From contig DBVV01000089.1 of the NCBI GenBank assembly GCA_002308795.1, forward strand, positions 558-20,156: 19,599 bases of DNA. Direction: 5' to 3'. The notes under the pieces were generated by a model. It ran no database searches and was not told where the DNA came from. It saw only the letters and a list, made by a program, of their open reading frames with translations. The stretch comes from Mageeibacillus sp. UBA1255. GTDB taxonomy: Bacteria > Bacillota > Clostridia > UBA1212 > UBA1255. Shown piece after piece: positions 1 through 8,188 of this stretch. The translations under genes and the position numbers were made by a program. Each line of letters starts with the position of its first letter. Position 1 is the first letter of the stretch.

Positions 1-1365
1 GACGATGAGCAGGATAAGGCAGACAGCGCGAAGACCGAACAGGAAGCTGGCTCTGACGTTTTAGAGCAAAATGAAACAGATGCGGCCGAAACTGATGCGG
101 AAGAAGCGGACTTCGACGCAGACGCAGACGCAGACGCAGATTATGCGGTAAAGACCGCGGCCGATGATATTGACGCCGATGATTTTGATCCCGACGAAGA
201 TCCGTTCTCCGCGGACAACGATTTCGAACTCCATGATCCCGAGACACTCTCCTGGAAACGCAAACAGCTAAGAATAACCGCAGAGAAAAAAGGATACGCC
301 ATAGTCGTTGACGACGACGTACTGACGGCAATAGAATCCGAATATATCGACCGCGAATCGTTTCTTAAAAAGAAATCCAGAGCGATCTCTGAAGATAATA
401 TTGACGACGTGACCGACGACGAATACCTTGCAGCCGTAACCGCTGCCTCGGGTCACGGAAAAACCTTAACGGATGCAGCAGAAGTAAAAGAACCGCCTGC
501 AAATATATTGCCCGGGCTAGACGATTTCTCCTTTGCCCCCGTAGAACTTAACGCCGAAGCAGAAGCTGCGAACGAGATCAGCAGCCCTGCGACCGAAAGC
601 GCTGAACCTGTAGCAGCCGGTATCCGGAGCGTACCAGAAACGGACGCGGCCGGGACCGTATCCGGAGGGGAGATAACTGACGCAACAGATGAGCCTGAAA
701 GCGCGCAGGACGTATACTACGGCGATGTTTTCGAAGACGATCCGGAAGTGATACGTGCAAAGATAAAACGCCATAAGGTGACAACTATACTTAAAGAGAT
801 CGTTAAAGATCTGCTGATTTTCATACTTGTTTTCGCCATAGTTATAGCAGGCTATCTGACGTATGCCGTTTACATTTCACGAACCAATCACGTTTACGGC
901 ACTTCGATGGAGCCTACTCTCAATCCCGGTGATAAAGTTAAATCTTCGCTTATGCCGTATGTTTTCGGAAAACCGAAAGTGGGGGATATCGTCATAATAG
1001 ATATCGACCGTTTAGGCAAGGGATTCAACTATTTCGAGCGCGTGGCGGACGTACTTAAAACGAACGAATGGGTATCCAAAACATTCTTTAAAGGCGAAGA
1101 AGAAGACACACTGTTTATTAAACGCGTTGTCGCCGTAGCAGGGGATACGATCGAATTCAAAGACGATCATTTTTACAGAAACGGCGAACTCGTTATCGAA
1201 TCGTACATAAACGAACAGAACGTGTTCAATTATCCCAACGGGACTACTCTGACCATACCAGACGGATGTATATACGTCATGGGCGATAACCGGAACGTGA
1301 GCTACGACAGCCGGAGCAGCGATATAGGAATCATACCTATCTACGCGATCACTGGCCGGATTTGA
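1..1365 (+). CDS. lepB: Signal peptidase I (S26 family), 5'-partial, with long acidic N-terminal tail
   Basis: The frame is open from base 1 without a stop, so the gene begins upstream; the GTG at 409 lies inside it and has no special claim to be the start. 454 codons are visible. Roughly the first 265 are strongly acidic and low in complexity (Asp/Glu/Ala-rich, with a DADADADAD run). One membrane span follows at about codons 268-291 (nt 802-873), then a standard type I signal peptidase domain: GTSMEPTL with nucleophile Ser at codon 302, LFIKRVVAVAGD with general-base Lys at codon 374, and the closing MGDNRNVSYDSR box at nt 1279-1332. The enzyme would cleave signal peptides of exported proteins on the outer face of the membrane, with the acidic tail in the cytoplasm. 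Family members are usually about 170-200 residues with only a few residues before the span, so the tail is unusual. It converges on pepF through a shared terminator. Confidence 0.93.
   Translation, partial: DDEQDKADSAKTEQEAGSDVLEQNETDAAETDAEEADFDADADADADYAVKTAADDIDADDFDPDEDPFSADNDFELHDPETLSWKRKQLRITAEKKGYAIVVDDDVLTAIESEYIDRESFLKKKSRAISEDNIDDVTDDEYLAAVTAASGHGKTLTDAAEVKEPPANILPGLDDFSFAPVELNAEAEAANEISSPATESAEPVAAGIRSVPETDAAGTVSGGEITDATDEPESAQDVYYGDVFEDDPEVIRAKIKRHKVTTILKEIVKDLLIFILVFAIVIAGYLTYAVYISRTNHVYGTSMEPTLNPGDKVKSSLMPYVFGKPKVGDIVIIDIDRLGKGFNYFERVADVLKTNEWVSKTFFKGEEEDTLFIKRVVAVAGDTIEFKDDHFYRNGELVIESYINEQNVFNYPNGTTLTIPDGCIYVMGDNRNVSYDSRSSDIGIIPIYAITGRI
115..138 (+). repeat. Four perfect tandem GACGCA hexamers inside the signal peptidase tail
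   Basis: Four uninterrupted copies of GACGCA (115-120, 121-126, 127-132, 133-138) encode an Asp-Ala run. The copies are in frame, so slippage by one unit would add or remove two residues without breaking the gene. Confidence 0.9.
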
Positions 1366-1390
1366 AATACGCGTGAGCGTAAAAAGAAAG

Positions 1391-1423
1391 GCGGACAATG
1401 CTCGAAGGCATTGCCCGCTTTTT
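1391..1423. terminator. Intrinsic terminator between convergent lepB and pepF, probably bidirectional
   Basis: An 11-bp stem with one A-C mismatch (1391-1401 with 1408-1418) and a six-base loop is followed by five Ts (1419-1423) on the plus strand. It is preceded by an A-rich run (1381-1389) that gives a T-rich tail on the minus strand. It lies between two converging genes, so it can end both transcripts. Confidence 0.85.
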
Positions 1424-1447
1424 GTTTGCCGGATTTTAAGTGATGCT

Positions 1448-3256
1448 TCAGCCGACAAGTTTTTCCATCTCGTCTATCAGCTCGGCGAACAGTTTGAGCG
1501 CGCTGTTGACCGGGCCAGGTGTGCTCATATCGACGCCTGCGATCTTGAGCAGGCTGATCGGATCTGCGCTTCCGCCGGATGACAGGAATTTTTTGTAATC
1601 TCTTACTGCCGGCTCTCCTTCCGACAAGATGCGGTTGGCAATAGCTACCGCCGCTGAGAATCCGGTCGCGTACTGGAATACGTAATAGTTATAGAAGAAG
1701 TGCGGTATTCTCGCCCATTCGAGGCCAATGAGGTCATCGGAGATCATATCCGGACCAAAGTAGAGCTTGTTCAGCTCAAGATATTTTTCCGAAAGAACAT
1801 CTGCGGTGAGTGTCTCTCCGGCTTCGCTGTGTCTGCCCATAAAGAGCTCGAATTCTGCGAACATAGTCTGACGGTATACCGTACCCTTAAACTGGTCGAG
1901 GAAATGGTTGATCAGATACGCTCTCTGATTCTTTTCATACGTCTTCGAAAGCAGGTATTTCATGAGAAGGACCTCGTTGCACGTTGACGCAACTTCCGCT
2001 ACAAAAATGACGTAATCAGCGCAGTTGACAGGCTGGTTCTTCGTGCTCAGGTAGCTGTGGAGCGCGTGGCCCATCTCATGTGCCAGCGTGAACTGACTGT
2101 CGAGATTGTCCTTATGATTGAGAAGAACGAACGGGTGAGGTCTCGGCAGTCCGGAAGAATATGCCCCGCCGCGCTTGCCTTTGTTTTCGTAAACGTCGAT
2201 CCATCTGTCTCTGAAACCGGTTTTAAGGATATCCGTATAGTCTTCGCCGAGAACGGAAAGCGCTTTAAGGACAGTTCCTTTTGCTTCTTCGAACGGTATT
2301 TTTACGTCAGTATCTTTAACCACAGGCGTGTACACGTCGTACATATGGAGCTCGTCAACGCCCAGAAGTTTCTTTCTGAGTTTTACGTATCTGTACATGC
2401 TCTCCATGTTGGAATGGACGGCGTCGATCAGGTTTGTGTATACTTCTACCGGTACTTCTGTCCGGTCAAGCGATGCCTCCAACGTGTTTGCGTATTTTCT
2501 GGCGCCGGCGAAAAACCTCAGCTGCTTGAATTGGGCGTCAAGCGTGGATGCAATCGTGTTCTTAAATTCTCCGAGCCTGTTGTAGTACGTTTTGAATGCG
2601 TTCTCTCTGAGCACTCTGTCGGGAGATTCAAGAAGGAGGGTGAGTGAACCGTTTGTCAGCTGGCGGTGTTCTCCGTCTGCTCCAACGGCATCCGGATAAG
2701 TCATATCGGCGTTTCTCAAAATACTACCGATGTTGTCCGGACCCTCTGCCATTTCGCCCGCCGCGGCCAGGAGCTGTTCTTCGGCAGCTGAAAGGAAATG
2801 TGCTTTTCTGTGGCGGATCTTATCGATCGATCGTTTGTACGTAAGCAGTTCCGGCTCTTCTTTGTAAAATTTATCCAGTACTTCGTCGTCGATCGCTATC
2901 AGCTCCGGCGTAGAAAACGCCAGCGCTCCTTCGATATTTACGTAAGCCCCGACTGCTTTACCGCGCATGTTCTGATAAAAGCTGTTGCCTGTATCTTCGT
3001 CACCTTTTAAACTCGAATAACCGTAGACCGCTTCCACGGCTAAACTGATCTCATCTTCTAGTTTGCAGAATTCAAGCAGCGTTTTTGCACTCTCTCCTAG
3101 TCTGCCCCTGAAAGCATCTATTCTGGCAGGGAATTTTGCAAGATCGTTATATGCAGCCTCCCATGAAGCGTCGTCGGCGAAAATGCCTGTAAGATCCCAC
3201 GTGTATTTTGGGTCGGCATCTTTTCTTTCCGGTATCTGTCTGTTGTTACTGCTCAT
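1448..3256 (-). CDS. pepF: Oligoendopeptidase F (M3 family zinc metallopeptidase)
   Basis: 602 residues, the usual length for PepF. The zinc site HEMGH is at residues 393-397 with zinc-binding His393 and His397 and catalytic Glu394. The third ligand is probably Glu421 in FVAEVAST. The N-terminal half is the helical PepF lobe and the C-terminal half the M3 catalytic lobe, including the conserved FFYNYYVFQYATG segment near the end. PepF is a cytoplasmic enzyme that cuts short peptides; no signal peptide is visible. The ATG at 3256-3254 is preceded by GGAGG at about ten bases. The gene stands alone on its strand, divergent from the transposase fragment and convergent with lepB. Confidence 0.96.
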   Translation of the reverse strand: MSSNNRQIPERKDADPKYTWDLTGIFADDASWEAAYNDLAKFPARIDAFRGRLGESAKTLLEFCKLEDEISLAVEAVYGYSSLKGDEDTGNSFYQNMRGKAVGAYVNIEGALAFSTPELIAIDDEVLDKFYKEEPELLTYKRSIDKIRHRKAHFLSAAEEQLLAAAGEMAEGPDNIGSILRNADMTYPDAVGADGEHRQLTNGSLTLLLESPDRVLRENAFKTYYNRLGEFKNTIASTLDAQFKQLRFFAGARKYANTLEASLDRTEVPVEVYTNLIDAVHSNMESMYRYVKLRKKLLGVDELHMYDVYTPVVKDTDVKIPFEEAKGTVLKALSVLGEDYTDILKTGFRDRWIDVYENKGKRGGAYSSGLPRPHPFVLLNHKDNLDSQFTLAHEMGHALHSYLSTKNQPVNCADYVIFVAEVASTCNEVLLMKYLLSKTYEKNQRAYLINHFLDQFKGTVYRQTMFAEFELFMGRHSEAGETLTADVLSEKYLELNKLYFGPDMISDDLIGLEWARIPHFFYNYYVFQYATGFSAAVAIANRILSEGEPAVRDYKKFLSSGGSADPISLLKIAGVDMSTPGPVNSALKLFAELIDEMEKLVG

Positions 3257-3285
3257 TATAAGCCTCCATCTTTTTGATATAATTT

Positions 3286-3327
3286 ATTATATTTATTCTA
3301 CCATATTTCGTTTGAATTTGCTATAAT
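3286..3327. promoter_or_regulatory. Back-to-back promoter elements for pepF (-) and the transposase fragment (+)
   Basis: Plus strand: TGCTATAAT at 3319-3327 is an extended -10 (TGn-TATAAT) 30 bases before the start at 3357; no good -35 is present. Minus strand: TATAAT at 3291-3286 and a second option, TGGTAGAAT at 3303-3295, both lie within 50 bases of the pepF start. The region is very AT-rich, so the minus-strand assignment is uncertain. Confidence 0.5.
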
Positions 3328-3356
3328 TATTACAGTTTAGAGAAGGAGGCCTCGTA

Positions 3357-3830
3357 ATGGACAGGAGAAGCAGCTTCACTGATATAGAATACAGTATGAG
3401 AAAGCAGATCGGGACCAGGGAAGAGTTCCTGAACAAGCTGGAGACCGTTATAGACTGGGAAGAACTTACTGGGATCGTGAAACCCTTTTATCCACAGGGT
3501 GACAGGGGAAGACCTGTAAAACCGCTCGACGTGATGATCAGGATGTATCTTGTTCAGAACTGGTTCGGCTTTTCGGCGGCAGGTACCGAAGGCGCCGTTT
3601 ACGACAGCTATGCATTCAGAAAATTCATAGGTGTGAGTTTCCTCGAAGAACAGGTGCCGGACTCTAATACTTTGTGCAGATTCAGAAGATTGCTCAAGAA
3701 AAACGGGCTCGAAGAACAGATCTTCGCGACTGTTGACCTCGCCCTGAAGAAAGCTGGGATGAAATTGACTCCGGGAAGTGCCGTTGAGCCGCGACTCAGA
3801 TCAGCAGCTAAAAAGAAGAATAAAACCTGA
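3357..3830 (+). CDS. Truncated IS5-type transposase, N-terminal (DUF772-like) domain only
   Basis: 157 residues. Residues about 1-140 match the N-terminal domain of IS5-group transposases: DIEYSMRKQ, REEFLNKLE, RGRPVKPLDVMIRMYLVQNW, AVYDSYAFRKFIGVSFLEEQ, VPDSNTLCRFR. Intact relatives run on to over 300 residues with a DDE nuclease domain beginning near a GSIVDAT motif. Here the match fades at GSAVEPR and the protein ends in a basic tail (KKKNKT). Neither the rest of the ORF nor the 38 bases before the next gene supplies DDE residues in any frame I checked. The part that is present has no frameshift or stop and has a perfect AAGGAGG at 3343-3349, seven bases before ATG, behind an extended -10. 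It is either a recent 3'-deletion remnant or a retained DNA-binding domain; it cannot catalyse transposition. Confidence 0.82.
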   Translation: MDRRSSFTDIEYSMRKQIGTREEFLNKLETVIDWEELTGIVKPFYPQGDRGRPVKPLDVMIRMYLVQNWFGFSAAGTEGAVYDSYAFRKFIGVSFLEEQVPDSNTLCRFRRLLKKNGLEEQIFATVDLALKKAGMKLTPGSAVEPRLRSAAKKKNKT

Positions 3831-3877
3831 AAACCTTAATCTTGTTTTCTCGTTTATGAAAGGAACAGGTGATATTT

Positions 3878-5872
3878 ATGCTCCCCGGAGGTCCGGACAA
3901 TAAAGTAAACGACCAGTACAGAGTCCCCAAACCTAAAAATCTGAAAGATGTGCCTCGCTTTGTAAAAGAAGTAGTCGGTTCATTCTCGAAACGTATGCTT
4001 TACATACTTAAGCTCGTATGGGAAGTGAGCCCCGGTATTCTTTTCCTGATGGCATTTATGGCTGTCTTCAACGGCGTGATGCCTGTCGTAGGATCTCTGA
4101 TCGGTAAAGAGATACTGAACAAGCTGGCAGCAGCGTATACCGGGCAGATCACCGAGTTCAAGATCATCATGACGCTGCTCATTTTCCAGTTCGCGTATCT
4201 GCTCATAAACAGCGTCGTGAACCGGCTCGACGCCACCGTGATCAGGATCTCCGGAGAACTTGTCACGAACCATATCAAGCAAAAGATAATGAACAAGGCG
4301 AAGGAAGTTGACCTCGCCAGTTTCGACAGCCCCGAATTCTACGCGAAGATGGAAAACGCGAACAGGGAAGCCGGGAACAGACCGATACAGGTCTTGAACG
4401 CTTCTTTCTCGATCGCATCCGCGCTGATCAGCATCATTTCATTCATAATCGTATTGTCCGCCGTAGGCGCGCTTCCGGTGCTGCTGGTAATACTTGTCGC
4501 CATTCCTTCGACGATAATCAACTTCGTGTACCGTAAAAAGAACCATAATTACGTGTTCAGGCGCAGCAAAGACCGCCGCCAGATGAGTTATTATTCCGAG
4601 GTCATCGTTAACAAGGATCTCGTGAAAGAGGTCCGCATGCTCGGGCTCGCGGATAATTTTATCGGGCGGTACAATGAAGTTTTCAAACGGTATTTTAAAG
4701 GCCTGAAGAAACTGATAGTAGAAGAGTGCTTCTGGAACATAGGCGCCACGCTGCTTTCCACCGCGGTGAACTGTATTCTGTTTGTATGGATCGCGCGCGG
4801 GGTATTTAACGGCACGTACGAGATCGGTTATTATTCGCTGTATACCGGGGCGCTGAACTCGATCTCCGCAGGCATCGCGACGCTTATTACGACGACGGCA
4901 AGCATCTACGAGGGCACGCTGTTCATCAACAATATGATCTCGTTCATGGAAGAGAAGAAGACCGTGGCCCCCATCATCGATGAACCGCTTAAAGTGGAGC
5001 GAGGCATCGGACACACGATCGAATTCAGAAACGTGTCATTCCATTATCCGGGCTTCACCAAAAACGTTATCAACAACATCAACCTGACGATACATGCGGG
5101 CGAGACTGTCGTTATAGTTGGCCTTAACGGCGCGGGTAAAACAACGCTGATAAAGCTGCTGACCAGGCTTTACGATCCGACCGAAGGCACGATCTATCTG
5201 GACGGTCACGACATACGCGAGTACGATCTTAACAGCCTTTACGACCTGTTTGGGATCGTTTTCCAGGATTACGGAAAATATGCCGTTTCGGTTAAGGACA
5301 ATATCGCTTTCGGCGAGGTGAGTGCGAAGATCTCCGATGAACGCGTGGCGGAGGCGGCGAAGGCCAGCAACGCGGATGCTTTCATAAACGAACTTCCGGA
5401 CACGTTTGACACACCGCTGATGAGGTATTTCGAGGACAACGGCATCGAACTCTCCGGAGGACAATGGCAGAAGCTGGCTATTGCCCGCGCATTCTATTCC
5501 GAATCAGATGTACTGATCCTTGACGAACCCACCGCGTCTCTTGACCCGATGGCAGAGCAGGAGATATTCAATCAGTTTGACGAACTTAGAAGCGATAAAA
5601 CGTCGATATTTGTTTCGCACCGTCTGTCTAGCGCGACAACGGCTGACACGATAATCGTGCTTCAGGACGGTCGAATCATCGAATCCGGCAATCATTCGCA
5701 GCTGATGAATAAAAAAGGCGAGTATTACACGCTGTTTTCGACTCAGGCGGCCCGTTATCTCACACCGGTCGATCCGGACGACACCGTCGAAAATAAAGAA
5801 GGCCGGGATGGCTTCGAAAGCAACGTTCCCGACCCTAATGAAGCACTGCCGCACAATGCTCGGCACACTTGA
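3878..5872 (+). CDS. ABC exporter half-transporter (membrane domain fused to ATPase)
   Basis: 664 residues from ATG 3878. A GTG three codons earlier (3869) is possible, but AGGTGAT at 3867-3873 fits the ATG better. Residues about 35-330 form an exporter-type membrane domain with hydrophobic spans. Residues about 370-610 form the ATPase: Walker A GLNGAGKT from residue 415, Q-loop FQDYGKYAVSV, signature LSGGQ from residue 525, Walker B LILDEP with Asp549 and catalytic Glu550, and switch His in FVSHRLSS. All ATPase residues are intact. A half-transporter must dimerise, here presumably with itself because no partner gene is adjacent. No precursor peptide, peptidase domain or lanthionine enzyme lies nearby, so the substrate (peptide, lipid or drug) cannot be told. 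The tail after about residue 620 is polar and acidic. Confidence 0.92.
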   Translation: MLPGGPDNKVNDQYRVPKPKNLKDVPRFVKEVVGSFSKRMLYILKLVWEVSPGILFLMAFMAVFNGVMPVVGSLIGKEILNKLAAAYTGQITEFKIIMTLLIFQFAYLLINSVVNRLDATVIRISGELVTNHIKQKIMNKAKEVDLASFDSPEFYAKMENANREAGNRPIQVLNASFSIASALISIISFIIVLSAVGALPVLLVILVAIPSTIINFVYRKKNHNYVFRRSKDRRQMSYYSEVIVNKDLVKEVRMLGLADNFIGRYNEVFKRYFKGLKKLIVEECFWNIGATLLSTAVNCILFVWIARGVFNGTYEIGYYSLYTGALNSISAGIATLITTTASIYEGTLFINNMISFMEEKKTVAPIIDEPLKVERGIGHTIEFRNVSFHYPGFTKNVINNINLTIHAGETVVIVGLNGAGKTTLIKLLTRLYDPTEGTIYLDGHDIREYDLNSLYDLFGIVFQDYGKYAVSVKDNIAFGEVSAKISDERVAEAAKASNADAFINELPDTFDTPLMRYFEDNGIELSGGQWQKLAIARAFYSESDVLILDEPTASLDPMAEQEIFNQFDELRSDKTSIFVSHRLSSATTADTIIVLQDGRIIESGNHSQLMNKKGEYYTLFSTQAARYLTPVDPDDTVENKEGRDGFESNVPDPNEALPHNARHT

Positions 5873-5885
5873 TATTTAAAAAGCT

Positions 5886-6440
5886 TTATTCTTTAACGGT
5901 CCCGTCAGGATTGAACAGGGGAAGCTTTTCAAGATAGATGATATCGTCACGGTCTGCGGCTTCGCCCTCGGCTAATACCGCCATACGGCCCACGATGTTT
6001 CCGCCCGCTTCGATAACAAGCTTCTCGACCGCCTGAAGGCTGGCTCCGGTAGAGATCACGTCGTCAATTATAATTATCCGCTTGCCTTTCATTTTAGCGG
6101 CGTCAACGGCATCCATATACAGTTTCTGCTTTCCGGCGGTCGTTATGGACGTGACGTCTACTTCAAAAACGCCCTGCATGTAAGCCTTTTTATTTTTACG
6201 AACGAGGAGGTAATCCTGAAGACCCTTCTGCCTCGCCATCTCATAGATTAGCGGGATCGCCTTAGCCTCCGGTGCAACGAGATAATCAAATTCGGGAGCC
6301 TTATCCAGAAGCGCTTTTGCGCAGGCAACGGTCAGTTCAACGTCGCCGAACATTACAAACGCGCCAATGGCGAGGTTATCGTTCAGTACACACACAGGAA
6401 GCTCTCTTTTGAGGCCTGCTATCGTCATTTCATATTTCAT
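5886..6440 (-). CDS. apt: Adenine/purine-type phosphoribosyltransferase
   Basis: 184 residues, type I phosphoribosyltransferase fold. The PRPP loop IIIIDDVISTGAS lies at about residues 121-133, with the acidic pair and the TGAS phosphate-binding turn intact. The segment LVAPEAKAIPL occupies the place of the EARGF signature of classic adenine phosphoribosyltransferases, and VRKNKKAYMQG resembles their VRKPGKLP flexible loop. The likely job is salvage of a purine base with PRPP to the nucleotide in the cytoplasm; adenine is the first guess, but xanthine or another base is possible because the base-binding residues are not the textbook ones. The start is fixed by GGAG nine bases upstream. The gene converges on the ABC exporter with a 13-base gap and has its own strong promoter. 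Confidence 0.82.
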   Translation of the reverse strand: MKYEMTIAGLKRELPVCVLNDNLAIGAFVMFGDVELTVACAKALLDKAPEFDYLVAPEAKAIPLIYEMARQKGLQDYLLVRKNKKAYMQGVFEVDVTSITTAGKQKLYMDAVDAAKMKGKRIIIIDDVISTGASLQAVEKLVIEAGGNIVGRMAVLAEGEAADRDDIIYLEKLPLFNPDGTVKE

Positions 6441-6474
6441 AATATCATCTCCGGTTATTATTTTGAACGGATGG

Positions 6475-6503
6475 ATTATAATCCAATCGTAAAGTTATGT
6501 CAA
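6475..6503 (-). promoter_or_regulatory. Consensus sigma-A promoter of the phosphoribosyltransferase gene
   Basis: On the minus strand TTGACA (6503-6498) and TATAAT (6480-6475) are separated by exactly 17 bases, a perfect match to the vegetative consensus. The expected start near 6468 leaves a leader of about 28 bases, too short for a purine riboswitch. Confidence 0.9.
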
Positions 6504-6558
6504 AGGAATTGTGATGCGGCGGCTTTATATGGCGCGGCAGCTCTATTAAGTGACGCGC

Positions 6559-8010
6559 TTATATCGCCCTGACCTGCCTGCGGGCGATCCTGTAATAGCC
6601 GTCAGGCGTTTCGATCTCTGATTTGAGGGCAAGTTTGATCGGCTTCTCACCTTCAAAAACACCGAGCAGCACGTTATAGTCGCCTTCGGGCAATCCTCGC
6701 AGATCGAGAGAGGCGTCGAACGACATCGACTCCTCGTAATTCAGGCCGTCGACGCGAAGGCCGGTATTGACAACTCGAACGATATTGTCCGTGTCATCCG
6801 ATAACGCGATCCTGACAGAATGGTTATAATACGCCTTGGACCAGCCCTTGTTCCTGAACGTGAGCCGGGCGTGATTATGTGCCGTGGCGGTAAGTTCGGG
6901 TATCAGCGCGTTTTCGGCGAAATACCAGTATCCGAGCCTGTTTGCGCAATACTCCGCAAGCCATTTATCAGATTTGAGGAAATAACGAGGATAACCGTGG
7001 AATCCGGCGAATGTTGCCCGCGAATTTTTGAAGCACTCCACGATTGTGAGACCATTACGGTAGAAATGCTCGAACTGACTATGTATATAGCCGTAGTGAG
7101 CCAGCTCGATGCATGAAGGAGCATTGACCGAAAGTTTCTGGAAAGCCCTGGTCGCGCGCATCGTGTCGTAACCGTTCACGACGGAATAATAGTCGCAGCA
7201 GATCGAATCGTCCTGCAGCCCGAGACCGCGCTCATACGCGTAATCGAGCATCTCCTGACATTCTGCCGGGCCGCGGAAGATCCTGCCGACAATATGATCG
7301 TCGTTCATCAAAAGATATTTGTCCGGGAAATACTTGAGATGGAGGTCGATATGTTTTTTTACCGTTTCGATAGGGTAGATGTATCCTTCTCCTTCGACTG
7401 TGTGGCCTTCTCCCCACGTCCCGTACGTTCCGATATCGATTATATCGATGCGCGGATCATTGTTATACTTCTTTCCCATCTCGGCAAGGAATATCTCCAG
7501 TCTCTCCAGAAAATACGGATCGCCGTAATCCGGCTGAACGAGATCGCGCCCGGGCAATCTGTAGCATTTCGCACCTTTTTCGAAAACGTACTCAGGAGTC
7601 GCGGTAAAACCGGGGTAACTCGTTTCAAAGCAGCAGACGCGCATTGAAAAAGCATACCCTTTAGGTCCCCACTCGTCCATGATCTCGTCCAGAAAGCCGA
7701 AATCATATATTCCTTCGCTTTTTTCAACGTCTGACCAGTCGAACCGCAGATACAGATGGTTCATATTCGGGAAATCTTCAAGATAATCATCCGGATCTCT
7801 CCGGTCACGGTAAAGGGGACCGCGGAATCCGTTGTCAATAAAATGCCAGAACCAGCCTTTGTGCGGATTTTTAAGGATGCGTTTATCGTCTGTTACAGGG
7901 AGGAGGTCAATATATCCTCTCGCGCTTTGCGGGTCGTCGAACCAGCCGCACAGTGTCTGTGGCTCCATAGGTCTGTCTGATGTGCTCTCGTTAGGAAATG
8001 TTTTGATCAT
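6559..8010 (-). CDS. Glycoside-hydrolase-like (beta/alpha)8 protein with DUF4832-type C-terminus
   Basis: 483 residues, no signal peptide, so probably cytoplasmic. From about residue 47 (NPHKGWFWHF) the protein follows the DUF4874/DUF4832 pattern: a TIM-barrel-like part with LRFDWSDVEKSEGIYDF (compare GH42-type enzymes) and IDIGTYGTWGEGH, in which Glu201 sits where a catalytic acid would. Glu302 in CIELAHYG is a candidate second carboxylate. Residues about 360-483 form a beta-rich C-terminal domain. The role is inferred: hydrolysis or binding of a carbohydrate; the substrate is unknown and no sugar transporter is adjacent. AGGAGG seven bases before ATG fixes the start. It has its own promoter and is divergent from the VTT-acyltransferase gene. 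Confidence 0.8.
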   Translation of the reverse strand: MIKTFPNESTSDRPMEPQTLCGWFDDPQSARGYIDLLPVTDDKRILKNPHKGWFWHFIDNGFRGPLYRDRRDPDDYLEDFPNMNHLYLRFDWSDVEKSEGIYDFGFLDEIMDEWGPKGYAFSMRVCCFETSYPGFTATPEYVFEKGAKCYRLPGRDLVQPDYGDPYFLERLEIFLAEMGKKYNNDPRIDIIDIGTYGTWGEGHTVEGEGYIYPIETVKKHIDLHLKYFPDKYLLMNDDHIVGRIFRGPAECQEMLDYAYERGLGLQDDSICCDYYSVVNGYDTMRATRAFQKLSVNAPSCIELAHYGYIHSQFEHFYRNGLTIVECFKNSRATFAGFHGYPRYFLKSDKWLAEYCANRLGYWYFAENALIPELTATAHNHARLTFRNKGWSKAYYNHSVRIALSDDTDNIVRVVNTGLRVDGLNYEESMSFDASLDLRGLPEGDYNVLLGVFEGEKPIKLALKSEIETPDGYYRIARRQVRAI

Positions 8011-8087
8011 GACGGATCCTCCTTATTTGAATCTCTTTTCTTCCGGAACAAAGCCGCTTTGCTTTGCAGTTTGACTCTGATAACAGG

Positions 8088-8116
8088 ATTATATATTTAA
8101 CCGGCTTCGCGGTCAA
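8088..8116 (-). promoter_or_regulatory. Sigma-A promoter of the DUF4832-type gene
   Basis: Minus strand TTGACC (8116-8111), 17-base spacer, TATAAT (8093-8088); a start near 8081 gives a leader of about 70 bases. A 7-bp inverted repeat (8102-8108 with 8136-8142, CGGCTTC/GAAGCCG) spans the -35 and could be an operator. Confidence 0.75.
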
Positions 8117-8151
8117 GTATTATCTTGCGGCTCCGGAAGCCGAGCCCAATA

Positions 8152-8179
8152 TTGACAAATAAGGTTATTTCGGTATAAT
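8152..8179 (+). promoter_or_regulatory. Sigma-A promoter of the VTT-acyltransferase/carrier operon
   Basis: TTGACA at 8152-8157, 16-base spacer, TATAAT at 8174-8179. The expected start near 8186 leaves about 62 bases of leader, which contain two short reading frames ending at the main start codon. Confidence 0.82.
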
Positions 8180-8188
8180 AGCCGTCGT

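Noticed and set aside
409..411. GTG as start of the signal peptidase
   Set aside because: The same frame is open and compositionally alike back to base 1, and no ribosome binding site precedes 409.
1012..1458. 148-codon minus-strand frame across the end of lepB
   Set aside because: Antisense to the catalytic core of signal peptidase and crosses the terminator.
2057..2647. 196-codon plus-strand frame
   Set aside because: Lies wholly antisense to pepF, whose HEMGH site and full length are convincing; the translation has no recognisable family.
5873..5885. Terminator between the convergent ABC and apt genes
   Set aside because: Only 13 bases, AT-rich, without a usable stem.
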